From Amaricoccus sp003258405 (GTDB taxonomy: Bacteria; Pseudomonadota; Alphaproteobacteria; Rhodobacterales; Rhodobacteraceae): a stretch of 64,000 nt of DNA. The stretch is taken from positions 1,488,001-1,552,000 of the forward strand of contig NZ_CP171225.1 in assembly GCF_043226085.1 (NCBI RefSeq), written 5' to 3'. The notes beneath the pieces were generated by a model that was not told the origin of the DNA, did not search any database, and saw only the letters and a program-made list of their open reading frames with translations. The translations under genes were made by a program, and so were the position numbers. Of the stretch, positions 1 through 8,800 are shown one piece after another. The first letter of the stretch is position 1, and every line of letters begins with the position of its first letter.

Positions 1-13
1 GGAGCTTCGGGGG

Positions 14-250
14 TCAGGCAGCGATCCAGCCTTCGAGCCGGCTGGCTTCGGGGAGGCCACCGGCATGGACGAGCCGGCCATCGACGGCGATGCCGGGCGT
101 CGACATCACGCCCGCCATCGCGATGGCCTTCGGATCGGAGATCTTCTCGACATCGACCTCGATGCCAAGATGCCGCGCAGCCTCGCGCACCATGCGCTCG
201 GCCGTTTCGCAGCGCTTGCAGCCAGGGCCGTAGATTGTCACCCGTTTCAT
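14..250 (-). CDS. Thioredoxin-fold small redox protein (redox-active disulfide protein type)
   Basis: A 78-residue protein consisting of one compact thioredoxin/glutaredoxin-like fold. The N-terminal strand TIYGPGC leads into a CKRC active-site pair (CxxC, near residues 11-14), and the conserved cis-proline segment MSTPGIAVDG lies near residues 49-58. This short family commonly sits next to the permease and ArsR regulator seen upstream here. The gene starts 12 bases after the permease stop on the same strand, so it is probably the last gene of that operon. It likely reduces or relays disulfides for the permease or its substrate in the cytoplasm; the substrate is unknown. It is intact although the permease before it carries a stop codon. 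Confidence 0.85.
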   Translation of the reverse strand: MKRVTIYGPGCKRCETAERMVREAARHLGIEVDVEKISDPKAIAMAGVMSTPGIAVDGRLVHAGGLPEASRLEGWIAA

Positions 251-262
251 GCGGTCGCCTAC

Positions 263-1324
263 CTAGAAGAGCGCGTTGAAGAGAAAGCCAACGGCAAGGA
301 TGCCGCTCGCAACGACGCCGATGAAGACGGCGATCAGGCGGAGCGTCAGCACCTGGCGGAGGATGATCATCTCGGGCAGGCTGAGCGCGATCACCGACAT
401 CATGAAAGCGAGGACCGTTCCGAGCGCCGCGCCCTTGCCAAGCAATGCCTCGACGATGGGGATGACGCCTGCCGCATTGGTGTACATCGGGATGCCGATC
501 ACCACCGCCGCCGGGACACTCCACCAGGCGTCCGCCCCCATGATGCGGGCCATCAGCGCCTCGGGTACATAGCCGTGGATGAGCGCGCCCATGCCGATCC
601 CGAGGATGATCCAGACCCAGACGCGGGTGAAGATCTCACGCACGGCGGCGATGCCCTGACGATAGCGTTCCACCACCGTGAGCCCACCGCCCAGAGGCGC
701 TTGCACGGCGCCTCCGGCGTGGATCTCGCGAACCCAGTCCTGCAGCCAGCCCTCCAGCCGCAACCGGCCGATGACGTAGCCCGCGGCAATGGCGACCGCG
801 AGGCCAAAGCCCAGATAGGAGAGTGCGACCTGCCAGCCGACGAGGCCGAAGAGCAGCACCAGCGCCACCTCGTTGACCATCGGCGCCGCGATCAGGAACG
901 AGAAGGTGACACCCAGCGGGATGCCCGCGGAGACGAAGCCGATGAAAAGCGGCACCGCCGAGCAGGAACAGAACGGCGTCAGGACGCCGAGCCCCGCAGC
1001 CATCACGTTGCCCACGCCAGCACGGCGGCCCGACAGCGCGGCCCGGGTCTTTTCCGGGCTGAAGAAGCTCCGGACCACGGCCATGGCGAAGACAATGAGC
1101 GCCAGCAGCATCATGACCTTCGGCACATCATAGAGAAAGAAGGCGAGTGCATCGCTCGCGTGACTTCCGGGCGCGAGCGGAACCTCGGTGGCGAGCTAGG
1201 CCGAGAGCGGCTGAAGCTCGCGGTAGATCAACCACCAGCTGAGCGCGGCGGTCGCAACCGCGATGTGCCACACCCATGGCGGTGTTACGCGGTGCGGCGG
1301 AAGGGTATGGATCTCGGTGATCAC
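263..1324 (-). pseudogene. Permease (SO_0444/YraQ-like family) interrupted by an in-frame amber codon
   Basis: The reading frame starts at a GTG (1324-1322) that overlaps the ArsR stop as GTGA, so translation is coupled. Codons 1-42 encode a plausible N-terminal helix (motifs VWHIAVATAALSWW and IYRELQPLSA). A TAG follows at 1198-1196, after which the same frame resumes with family-like sequence (FFLYDVPKVMMLL) and runs to the end. The remainder contains the hallmark TPFCSCSAVPLFIGFV segment and about eight hydrophobic helices. Homologues usually have an aromatic or small residue where the TAG falls, so a single TAC/TAT-to-TAG change would explain it. A 287-residue product could restart at GTG 1126, lacking the first helix. 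Permeases of this family are linked to arsenic or metal export; the substrate here is not determined. Confidence 0.8.
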
Positions 1325-1635
1325 GCAGCACTCCTTTCCCCGCCCGGCGCTGCGGCGGGACCCGCGTCGCGCATGGTGTCGAGCACGGCATCAAGCACCG
1401 CGGCGATCTGCGGCGGCAGACCGGGATTGCGGCGGTAGCGCACCCATTGGGCATCCCGCCGGTCGAGCACGAGGCCCGCTTGCCGCAGCACCTGCATGTG
1501 CCGCGACATCCGGCTCTGGGTCGCGCCCAGCGCCTGCATCAGCTCGCAGACGCAATGCTCGTTCCCGTCGCGGAGCATGTGCATGGCCGCGAGGCGGGTG
1601 GGTTCGGCGAGGGCGGACAGGACGGGCAGAATCAT
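1321..1635 (-). CDS. ArsR/SmtB-family metal-responsive repressor
   Basis: A 104-residue winged-helix protein. The N-terminal half has the family signature ALAEPTRLAAMHML followed by HCVCELM (residues about 27-33), the CxC element used for As(III) sensing in ArsR. A recognition helix follows (ATQSRMSRHMQVLRQAGLV), then a wing with arginines (RRDAQWVRYRR). It is the first gene of the operon arsR-permease-thioredoxin, and its stop overlaps the permease start by four bases. A perfect 8+8 palindrome just upstream is the obvious autoregulatory operator. Presumably metal or metalloid binding releases the repressor and derepresses the exporter. Arsenic is inferred from the CxC motif alone. Confidence 0.88.
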   Translation of the reverse strand: MILPVLSALAEPTRLAAMHMLRDGNEHCVCELMQALGATQSRMSRHMQVLRQAGLVLDRRDAQWVRYRRNPGLPPQIAAVLDAVLDTMRDAGPAAAPGGERSAA

Positions 1636-1648
1636 CGGGGGCTCCTTT

Positions 1649-1666
1649 CATGCGCATCTGCGCATG
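1649..1666. promoter_or_regulatory. Palindromic operator upstream of arsR
   Basis: Perfect inverted repeat CATGCGCA-TC-TGCGCATG, with 8-bp arms and a 2-bp centre, ending 14 bases before the arsR start codon (1635). Winged-helix ArsR dimers bind imperfect 12-2-12-like palindromes, so this is the likely autoregulatory site. No other perfect palindrome was noticed in this upstream region. Confidence 0.7.
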
Positions 1667-1721
1667 AGCGGACGCAGCCGGCCTTGACCTCAATCATGCC
1701 CGCGAGCATTTCCGGGAAGGC

Positions 1722-2921
1722 TCATGCCCTCTCGCCGCCGCCGCGGAGCGAGAGGGCGAGCACGAGGGTCGCAATGCAGGGGAGCGCGGCAGCGCTCGCG
1801 AGCAGGGTCAGCGTGCCGCCCGGACCGACGAGCGCAATGGCTGCGGCACCGATCGAGGGCGCGGCGGCACTCGCGAGCAGCATCGGCAGGGCGAGCCGGC
1901 CCATGGTCTGCGCATAACGCTCGGGCCCGAAGAGCGTGAGCGGAAGCGCCCCGCGCGCAATCGAGAAAAGGCCGTTGCCCGCTCCATAGGCGACGAGGGC
2001 CGCCGAGGCCGGGATACCCAGTTTCAGCCCGAGAAAGCCCAGGAACACCAGACCCGAGGCCGCCCCCATGGTCCAGATCGGGTGATGCCGGCCGCGCCCC
2101 AGCATCTCGAGCACGCGGGCCGCGACCTGTGAAGGGCCGATGAGCGTGCCGAGCGCGATGGCCGCTGCGATCGAATGGCCGGCCGCGGTCAGCAGCGTCA
2201 CGAAATGGGTCGACCAGATCGTCACCAGCATCGAGAGGGTCACACCCGCAACCACGATGCAAAGGAACCGCAGATCCCGAAGACCGGCCAGGTCAGGCGC
2301 CGGGCCGCTGCCAGCCTCAGGCCCCTGCGCGGCGGGCTCTGCCACAGGCGGTCGGCGCGGCAGCAGCAGGAGGCTCGCAGGCAGGGTCACACAGAGATGG
2401 AGCGCGGCATAGGCAAGGCACGCCCCGCGCCACCCCGCAGCCTCGACAAGCCAGGCCGAGATCGGCCAGCAGATCGTGCTGGCGAACCCGCCCCAGAGCG
2501 TGAGCTGGGTGATTGCGGCGCGGGCATCGCGGCCGAAGAGGCAGCCGAGGGTCGAGAAGGCCGCATCGTAGAGCCCGGCCGCCATGCCGAGGCCGAGAAC
2601 GGCCCAGGCGGCGAGATAGACCGCAAGATTCGGCGCAGCGGCCAGAAGCATGAGCCCCGCGGCGATCAGGACCATGCCGCCCGCAAGCACCGGCCGGCCG
2701 CCGGTCGCCTGTATGAGCCGGCCCGCGGCCGGCGCAGCGAGGCCCGCAACCAGCAGCCCGGCCGAAAGCCCCGCCGAGAGTGCGGCAGTGCCCCAGCCGG
2801 TGTCGGCGGCCATCGGCCCTGCCATCACCGCCATGAGGTAATAGGTGCTGCCCCAGGCAAAGATCTGGATGACACCGAGTGCCGCGACGATGACCGCGCG
2901 GGGACGACCGGCCGCCGTCAT
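1722..2921 (-). CDS. Major facilitator superfamily transporter
   Basis: About 399 residues with roughly twelve hydrophobic helices in two six-helix bundles; the N-terminal helix contains the motif FAWGSTYYLMAVMAGPMA. The loop after helix 2 carries a motif A-like segment, and a charged loop separates the halves (PRRPPVAEPAAQGPE, mid-protein). The frame stays open far upstream, but recognisable family sequence begins at MTAAGRPRAV, so the ATG at 2921 is chosen; an AGGAG abuts it very closely, so the start could be slightly off. The gene lies between arsR and the sirtuin, both on the minus strand. It most resembles predicted MFS permeases of unknown substrate that often accompany ArsR operons. 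Confidence 0.85.
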   Translation of the reverse strand: MTAAGRPRAVIVAALGVIQIFAWGSTYYLMAVMAGPMAADTGWGTAALSAGLSAGLLVAGLAAPAAGRLIQATGGRPVLAGGMVLIAAGLMLLAAAPNLAVYLAAWAVLGLGMAAGLYDAAFSTLGCLFGRDARAAITQLTLWGGFASTICWPISAWLVEAAGWRGACLAYAALHLCVTLPASLLLLPRRPPVAEPAAQGPEAGSGPAPDLAGLRDLRFLCIVVAGVTLSMLVTIWSTHFVTLLTAAGHSIAAAIALGTLIGPSQVAARVLEMLGRGRHHPIWTMGAASGLVFLGFLGLKLGIPASAALVAYGAGNGLFSIARGALPLTLFGPERYAQTMGRLALPMLLASAAAPSIGAAAIALVGPGGTLTLLASAAALPCIATLVLALSLRGGGERA

Positions 2922-3018
2922 CTCCTGCCCCTTCGGCAGCCGGGCAAGAGGGTAATTTCCGCGCGTTGCCGGACACCATATGCCATCGGAGACGCCATCT
3001 GCCCCTCCCTGCCCGCCG

Positions 3019-3723
3019 CTAGCGCGCCTCGAGCAGTTCCGTGACGAAGGCGGGCACCGCCTCGGTGGCGGGGCCATAGAGAGCGCGGTCGAAGGCATGG
3101 GCATTCTCGGACGGCGCGAGATTGACCTCGAAGGTCTCGATGCCGAGGGAGCGGGCGAGCTCGACATAGCCCGCCGCTGGATAGACCGCCCCCGAGGTGC
3201 CGATCGAGACGAAGAGCTCGCTCGCCTCGAGCGCTGCCTCGATCTCCTCCATGCCATAGGGCATTTCGCCGAACCAGACGACATCGGGCCTGAGGCAGTT
3301 GAGGCTGCCACAGGAGGCGCAGGTGTCGAGGATCGAGAGATCGTGCGTGCAGGGGGCGCGCGCGCCGCAACGGGTGCAGAGCGATTTCAGCAGCTCGCCG
3401 TGCATGTGATGCACATGGCGGCTGCCCGCGCGCTCGTGCAGATCATCGATGTTCTGGGTGCAGAGAAAGACGCCGCCCGCTTCGGCGACAAGCTGGCGCT
3501 CGAGCCGGGCAAGCGCTTGATGGGCGGGATTGGGGACCGCGGCGAGCAGTCCGCAGCGGCGGTGGTTGTAGAATTCATGCACATGCTGCGGGTCGCGGGC
3601 GAACGCCTCGGGCGTCGCAAGCTTCATCGGATCGAACTTCGCCCAGACGCCGTCGGTGTCGCGGAACGTGCCGAGCCCGCTTTCGGCCGAGATCCCTGCT
3701 CCCGTCAGAACGAATACATGCAT
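3019..3723 (-). CDS. cobB: Sir2-family NAD-dependent protein deacylase
   Basis: A 234-residue single-domain sirtuin. NAD-binding motifs are GAGIS (residues 8-12), TFRD and TQNID. The catalytic histidine lies in HMHGEL, and a structural zinc site is formed by two cysteine pairs (CTRC and CASC). The segment EFYNHRR contains the Tyr-x2-Arg pair that in class III sirtuins (E. coli CobB, SIRT5) recognises succinyl- or malonyl-lysine, so desuccinylase as well as deacetylase activity is expected. It would act on cytosolic metabolic enzymes. The gene is on the same strand as the MFS gene, about 100 bases upstream of it. Length matches the short CobB form. Confidence 0.93.
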   Translation of the reverse strand: MHVFVLTGAGISAESGLGTFRDTDGVWAKFDPMKLATPEAFARDPQHVHEFYNHRRCGLLAAVPNPAHQALARLERQLVAEAGGVFLCTQNIDDLHERAGSRHVHHMHGELLKSLCTRCGARAPCTHDLSILDTCASCGSLNCLRPDVVWFGEMPYGMEEIEAALEASELFVSIGTSGAVYPAAGYVELARSLGIETFEVNLAPSENAHAFDRALYGPATEAVPAFVTELLEAR

Positions 3724-3996
3724 GCCTGCCCCCTCCTGTCATGCCGCCGCCTTCATGCAGCTCTCCTTCTTCTTCTCCGCCCGGATTGAGCGCGCGCGGA
3801 CACGCCGCGTCAAGGCCGCACCCCCCGGGGGGTGCCGTGCGGCCACCGGGAGAATTGGGCCCCGGGGAGATGCGGAAGGCCATTGAAACCGGGGGCCGGA
3901 ATGTGACTTTCTGTAGCGGGCCGCCGCCGGCGGCCTGCGACACCCGGGCAGCCTTGCACGACCCGGATGCGACAGGACCAAGGGGGGGAAGACGCC

Positions 3997-5895
3997 ATGG
4001 CAGCAGCCTCGGATTGCGGCACGGTTTCGGACGACACTCTTTTCGAGTTGCGCTATGCGCGGAGCCATGACGATCTCTGGAGCATGCTGGAGCGTCTCTA
4101 CGGCGCGCATCCCGACTTCGAGACATTTCGCGTGGCCCTCGACGATAGCCTGAGGGAGGCCTGGCGCGAGAGGCCTGCGGATCTGAAGCTCCTCGATCTC
4201 CGACGCGATCTCGAGCCCGACTGGTTCCAGCGCCCCGGCATGACCGGATATGCGCTCTACATCGACCGTTTCGCGGACAATCTCAAGGGCGTGGCCGAGC
4301 GGCTCGACTACCTCAAGAGCCTCGGCGTCACCTATGTGCATTTCATGCCCTGTCTGAAGCCTCGCCCTGGCGACAGCGACGGCGGCTATTCGGTGATGGA
4401 CTATCGCGCCATCAACCCCGCCTACGGCACCATGGCCGATTTCGAGGCGGTGACCGCGGCCTGTCGGGCGCGCGGCATCAGCGTCTGCGTCGATTTCGTC
4501 ATCAACCATACCGCCAAGGAACACGCCTGGGCGGAGAAGGCGCGGGCGGGCGATCCGGCTTATCGCGACTACTACCTGATGTTCGAGGACCATGACCTGC
4601 CCGGCCGCTACGAGAAGACCCTGCTCGAGGTCTTCCCGGACAACGCGCCGGGCAATTTCACCTGGTATGCGGACTTCGAGCGCTGGGTCTGGACCACCTT
4701 CAACGAACACCAGTGGGATCTCAACTGGGCCAACCCGCAGATCTTCCTCGAGATGACGCGCGTCATGCTGTTTCTCGCCAACCGCGGTGTCGAGATCCTG
4801 CGGCTCGATGCAGTGGCCTTCATCTGGAAGCGGATGGGCACCCGCTGCCAGTCCGAGCCCGAATGCCACATGCTGCTGCAGGCGCTGCGCGCGGCCTGCC
4901 GGATCGTGGCCCCCGCGGTGATCCATCTCGAGGAAGCGATCGTGAGCCCCGCCGAGATGCTGCCCTATCTCGGCCGGGGCGAGCATGACGGCAAGGAAGG
5001 CAACCTCGCCTATCACAATTCGCTGATGGTGCAGTTCTGGTCGGCGCTCGCGGCGCGCGACACCCAACTCATGACCCATGTGCTCGGCACGCATTTTCCG
5101 CCGACGCTGACCAATGCAACCTACGCGACCTATCTGCGCTGCCATGACGATATCGGCTGGGCGGTGACGGACGAGGACGCAGCGGCGGTCGGGCTGAACG
5201 GGCCGATGCACCGGACCTTCCTCTCGGACTTCTACGAGGGCGATTTTCCCGGATCCTTCGCCAAAGGCGAGCCGTTCCAGTTCAATCCCGAGACCGGCGA
5301 CAAGCGGATCAGCGGCACCTGCGCCTCGCTCGCGGGGCTCGAGAAGGCCGAGGCCGGAGCGGACCCAACCGCCATCGCGCGCGCAATCGACCGCATCCTG
5401 ATGGGGCACGCGCTCATCGCAAGCTATGGCGGTATTCCCCTCGTCTACATGGGCGACGAGATCGCGCTCCTCAACGATTATGGCTACCATTCCGTGCCCG
5501 ATCACGCTCATGACAGCCGCTGGCTTCACCGCCCGCGCATGGACTGGGACCGGGTTGCGCGGGCCGAAGCCGGCACGGACGCCGCCGCCGGGCAGGTGCT
5601 CGCCGGGCTGCGTCGGATCTTTGCCCGCCGCGCCGCGGTGCCGGAGCTCCATGCCGGCAACGCAACCGAAGTGCTCCAGACCGGCAATGCCGCGCTCTTC
5701 GTCTTTGCCCGCCGTGCCCCGACCGGCAGTGTCGTCTGCGTCTTCAACTTTACCGAAACCTGGACGGCAATCCCGGCGAGCTGGGCCGTGCAGCAGGGCG
5801 CGCGCAACCTCCGGGACATGCTCTCCGATGCGCCCGTCGGCGACGCGGGCGGCGTGATCCCGCTTCCGCCCTACGCCCGGCTCTGGATGCGTTGA
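3997..5895 (+). CDS. ams: Amylosucrase (GH13_4)
   Basis: A 632-residue glycoside hydrolase family 13 protein resembling Neisseria amylosucrase, which transfers glucose from sucrose to an alpha-1,4-glucan and releases fructose. Signatures include DFVINHTAKEHAWA, LPGRYEKTLLEVFPDNAPG and the WTTF..QWDLNWANP strip. The nucleophile is Asp near residue 271 (LRLDAVAF) and the acid/base Glu near 313 (HLEEAIVSP). Their 42-residue separation equals that of the characterised enzyme (D286/E328). The transition-state Asp is in CHDDIGW. The ATG at 3997 is chosen because a G-rich ribosome-binding site (AGGGGGGAAG) precedes it. There is no sucrose transporter or glycogen operon beside it; its role may be glucan storage or osmolyte turnover. 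Confidence 0.92.
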   Translation: MAAASDCGTVSDDTLFELRYARSHDDLWSMLERLYGAHPDFETFRVALDDSLREAWRERPADLKLLDLRRDLEPDWFQRPGMTGYALYIDRFADNLKGVAERLDYLKSLGVTYVHFMPCLKPRPGDSDGGYSVMDYRAINPAYGTMADFEAVTAACRARGISVCVDFVINHTAKEHAWAEKARAGDPAYRDYYLMFEDHDLPGRYEKTLLEVFPDNAPGNFTWYADFERWVWTTFNEHQWDLNWANPQIFLEMTRVMLFLANRGVEILRLDAVAFIWKRMGTRCQSEPECHMLLQALRAACRIVAPAVIHLEEAIVSPAEMLPYLGRGEHDGKEGNLAYHNSLMVQFWSALAARDTQLMTHVLGTHFPPTLTNATYATYLRCHDDIGWAVTDEDAAAVGLNGPMHRTFLSDFYEGDFPGSFAKGEPFQFNPETGDKRISGTCASLAGLEKAEAGADPTAIARAIDRILMGHALIASYGGIPLVYMGDEIALLNDYGYHSVPDHAHDSRWLHRPRMDWDRVARAEAGTDAAAGQVLAGLRRIFARRAAVPELHAGNATEVLQTGNAALFVFARRAPTGSVVCVFNFTETWTAIPASWAVQQGARNLRDMLSDAPVGDAGGVIPLPPYARLWMR

Positions 5896-6012
5896 TCCCC
5901 GATTGTCCGCACCGCGGCGGGTTCCCGCCCGCGGCCCGGACAGCCCGGAACGCTTTTCTCCGACCCGCGTTGTCCGGCGGGAATGGCCCGACGGGTCAAG
6001 GGAGAAGGTAAC

Positions 6013-6369
6013 ATGTATCGAACCGCACTCATCATTGCAGCGCTGGGTCTCGGCGCCTGCAGCACGGCCTCGCCCTATGGCGGCACCTCGTACAATCAGG
6101 GTCAGAGCCAGGGTCCGAGCGCACGTAACATCAACTGCGGCGCAGGCGTGCTCGGCGGCGCGGTGATTGGCGGCCTCGCGGGGAACCAGTTCGGCAAGGG
6201 CTCCGGCAAGGATGTCGCCACGGCCGCGGGAGCGGGTCTCGGCGCAGCAATCGGCGCCACCCGGCAGGAGTGCCAGCCCAACGCCTACCGCCAGCCACAG
6301 GGCTACGGCCAGACGCATACCCCTGTTCTCGTCGGCTACGATCAGTACGGACGGCCGGTCTACCGCTGA
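6013..6369 (+). CDS. Glycine-zipper 2TM-type lipoprotein
   Basis: An 118-residue envelope lipoprotein. The signal peptide (MYRTALIIAALGLGAC) ends in an LGAC lipobox, with lipidated Cys near residue 16. A Ser/Gly/Gln-rich spacer follows, then a glycine-zipper segment with repeated GxxxG (GVLGGAVIGGLAGNQFG and AAGAGLGAAIGA, residues about 41-80), and a Gln/Tyr-rich tail. The zipper suggests insertion into, or oligomerisation at, the outer membrane, like the SlyB/Rick17kDa group. A strong GGAGAAGG lies just before the ATG at 6013, which favours it over the upstream in-frame ATG at 5983. It stands alone between amylosucrase and parE. Confidence 0.8.
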   Translation: MYRTALIIAALGLGACSTASPYGGTSYNQGQSQGPSARNINCGAGVLGGAVIGGLAGNQFGKGSGKDVATAAGAGLGAAIGATRQECQPNAYRQPQGYGQTHTPVLVGYDQYGRPVYR

Positions 6370-6525
6370 GGCGGACTGCCCCGGGATCTGAGAGCGCGGC
6401 GGCAAGGTCTGGGGCCTTTGCCGCCGTCATGGCTATTTGCGCCTGCCTCCAAACAAGATATAGGTTTGCGGGAGCAGAGCGCAGCTATCAATGGCTGCCC
6501 GAAAATCACAGGAAAGAGGGTCCGC

Positions 6526-8526
6526 ATGGTCCATGCCTCCGATCTCTTCGGCGAGGATTCCGCGTCGCAGGCCTATGACGCATCCGCCATCGAGGTGCTC
6601 GAGGGGCTTGAGCCCGTCCGCAAGCGGCCAGGGATGTATATCGGCGGCACCGACGAACGGGCGCTGCATCATCTCGTGGCCGAAGTTCTCGACAACTCGA
6701 TGGACGAGGCTGTCGCCGGGCATGCGAACCGGATCGAGGTGGAGCTGCATGCGGACTACAGCGTCACGATCCGCGACAACGGCCGCGGCATACCGGTCGA
6801 TCCGCATCCGCGCTTCCCGGACCGCTCCGCGCTCGAGGTGATCCTCTGCACGCTGCATGCGGGCGGCAAGTTCTCCGGCAAGGCCTACCAGACCAGCGGC
6901 GGCCTTCACGGAGTCGGCATCTCGGTGGTGAACGCGCTCTCGGACCTTGTGGTCGTCGAGGTCGCGCGGGGTCGGCAGCTCTATCGGCAGGAATTCAGCC
7001 GCGGCATCCCGCAGGGGCCGATCGCAAATCTCGGGGCGACGCCGAACCGGCGCGGTACAAGCGTGACCTTCCATCCCGATGCCGAGATCTTCGGGACGGA
7101 GGCCCGCTTCAAGCCGGGGCGTCTCCTGAAGATGGTGAGGTCCAAGGCCTATCTCTTCTCGGGCGTCGAGATCCGCTGGAAATGCGATCCCGCCTGCATC
7201 GGACCGAAGGACGACACGCCGGAGCAGGCGACCTTCCATTTCCCTGGCGGTCTCGCCGACTATCTTGCCGAACGGCTCGAGGGGGCGCAGTGCTATGCCG
7301 ACACCGCTTTCGCCGGCAAGGTCGAATTTGCCGAGCGCTACGGAGCGGGTGCGGTCGGATCGGTCGAATGGGCAATCAACTGGACACCACAGCGCGACGC
7401 CTTCGTCTCCTCCTACTGCAACACCGTTCCCACGCCCGAGGGGGGCACGCATGAGCAGGGCTTCTGGTCGGCGCTGCTGAAGGGCATCAAGGCCTACGGG
7501 GAGCTCACCAACAACCGCAAGGCGGCGCAGATCACCCGCGACGACATCATGGCCGGGGGCTCGGCAATGATATCGGTCTTCATCGCCGAGCCCGAATTCG
7601 TCGGCCAGACCAAGGACCGGCTCGCGACGCAGGAGGCCGCGCGGCTCGTCGAGGGCGCGGTGCGGGACCGGTTCGACAACTGGCTGGCGGCGGACACAAA
7701 GACCGCCGGCGCCATCCTCGACTATCTGGTGCTCAAGGCCGAGGAGCGGGCGAAACGCCGCGCGGAGAAGGAGACGCAGCGAAAGACTGCAGTCAAGAAA
7801 CTGCGCCTGCCTGGCAAGCTCGCGGATTGCTCGGGCGCCACAAAGGACGGCTCGGAGCTCTTTCTCGTCGAGGGCGACAGCGCGGGCGGCTCGGCGAAGC
7901 AGGCACGGGATCGCAAGACCCAGGCGGTGCTGCCCCTGCGGGGCAAGATCCTCAACGTGCTGGGCGCGGCCTCTTCGAAGATGATGGCGAACCAGGAGCT
8001 GCAGGATCTCTGCCAGGCGATGGGGGTGCAAACCGGGTCGCGCTTCAACGTCGCCGACCTGCGCTACGAGAAGATCATCATCATGACGGACGCCGATGTG
8101 GACGGCGCCCATATCGCCTCGCTGCTGATGACCTTCTTCTTCACCCAGATGCGGGCGCTGATCGACCACGGCCACCTCTTCCTCGCCGCGCCGCCGCTCT
8201 ACCGGCTGACCCAGGGCGCGCGCTCGGTCTATGCCCAGACCGATGCGGAGAAGGACGCGCTCATCGAAAAGGGCCTCGGCGGGCGGGGCAAGATCGAGGT
8301 GTCGCGCTTCAAGGGTCTCGGCGAGATGATGCCGGCCCAGCTCAAGGAAACCACGATGAGCCCGAAGAGCCGGACGCTCATCCGGGTGACCGTGAACCTG
8401 CCCGACGACGAGGACGGCAGCGACGATACGGCCGGGCTGGTGGAGCGGCTTATGGGCAAGAAGCCGGAGCTGCGCTTTCAGTACATCCAGGAAAACGCCC
8501 GGTTCGCCGAGGATCTCGACCTCTGA
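6526..8526 (+). CDS. parE: DNA topoisomerase IV subunit B (ParE)
   Basis: A 666-residue type IIA topoisomerase ATPase subunit. The GHKL ATPase shows EVLDNSMDEA, DNGRGIP and TSGGLHGVG in the first 150 residues; a transducer and a TOPRIM domain follow with EGDSAGGSAKQARDR and the metal-binding IIMTDADVDGAH. The C-terminal GyrB_C ends with RFKGLGEM and lacks the long insertion of gammaproteobacterial GyrB. SAKQARDR followed by a Lys-Thr-Gln segment favours ParE over GyrB, as does its solitary position. It pairs with ParC, not in this window, to decatenate chromosomes. The start at 6526 follows AGGAAAGAGGG; upstream in-frame ATGs lack such a site. Confidence 0.93.
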   Translation: MVHASDLFGEDSASQAYDASAIEVLEGLEPVRKRPGMYIGGTDERALHHLVAEVLDNSMDEAVAGHANRIEVELHADYSVTIRDNGRGIPVDPHPRFPDRSALEVILCTLHAGGKFSGKAYQTSGGLHGVGISVVNALSDLVVVEVARGRQLYRQEFSRGIPQGPIANLGATPNRRGTSVTFHPDAEIFGTEARFKPGRLLKMVRSKAYLFSGVEIRWKCDPACIGPKDDTPEQATFHFPGGLADYLAERLEGAQCYADTAFAGKVEFAERYGAGAVGSVEWAINWTPQRDAFVSSYCNTVPTPEGGTHEQGFWSALLKGIKAYGELTNNRKAAQITRDDIMAGGSAMISVFIAEPEFVGQTKDRLATQEAARLVEGAVRDRFDNWLAADTKTAGAILDYLVLKAEERAKRRAEKETQRKTAVKKLRLPGKLADCSGATKDGSELFLVEGDSAGGSAKQARDRKTQAVLPLRGKILNVLGAASSKMMANQELQDLCQAMGVQTGSRFNVADLRYEKIIIMTDADVDGAHIASLLMTFFFTQMRALIDHGHLFLAAPPLYRLTQGARSVYAQTDAEKDALIEKGLGGRGKIEVSRFKGLGEMMPAQLKETTMSPKSRTLIRVTVNLPDDEDGSDDTAGLVERLMGKKPELRFQYIQENARFAEDLDL

Positions 8527-8541
8527 CCGGCAGAGTGTTTT
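8521..8541 (+). terminator. Possible weak intrinsic terminator after parE
   Basis: CTCTG-ACCGG-CAGAG hairpin whose left arm includes the last parE codons, followed by a short TTTT run. The stem is only 5 bp, so termination here is uncertain. Confidence 0.35.
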
Positions 8542-8800
8542 ATCGGTAAAGACAGAGCTTTTACTGTGACTCAGCGGGTTATTCCGTTGATATTTTCGGG
8601 GTTCCTTCGGTTAGCGGGCGGGAACACCCCGTTTCGCCGGCGCACTGTCAACCCTGTCGCGTGTCCGGCGCGTCTCTTGCGCCCGGGCGCCCAGCCTAGA
8701 CAACACTCTCCCCCGCCCCCGGGAAGGCGCAAGCGCGCGCCCAGTGTCGGGCGCTTCCCTCGCCGCAGAACGGATGCGCAGGACCGGGCGGCGGCGATGC

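Noticed and set aside
65..1438. Long plus-strand frame opposite the permease and thioredoxin genes
   Set aside because: It is antisense to family-recognisable genes, is His/Asp/Glu/Arg-rich noise, and carries no motif.
3739..6405. Minus-strand frame of about 890 codons opposite amylosucrase
   Set aside because: A shadow of a high-GC coding strand; the plus strand has complete GH13 catalytic motifs.
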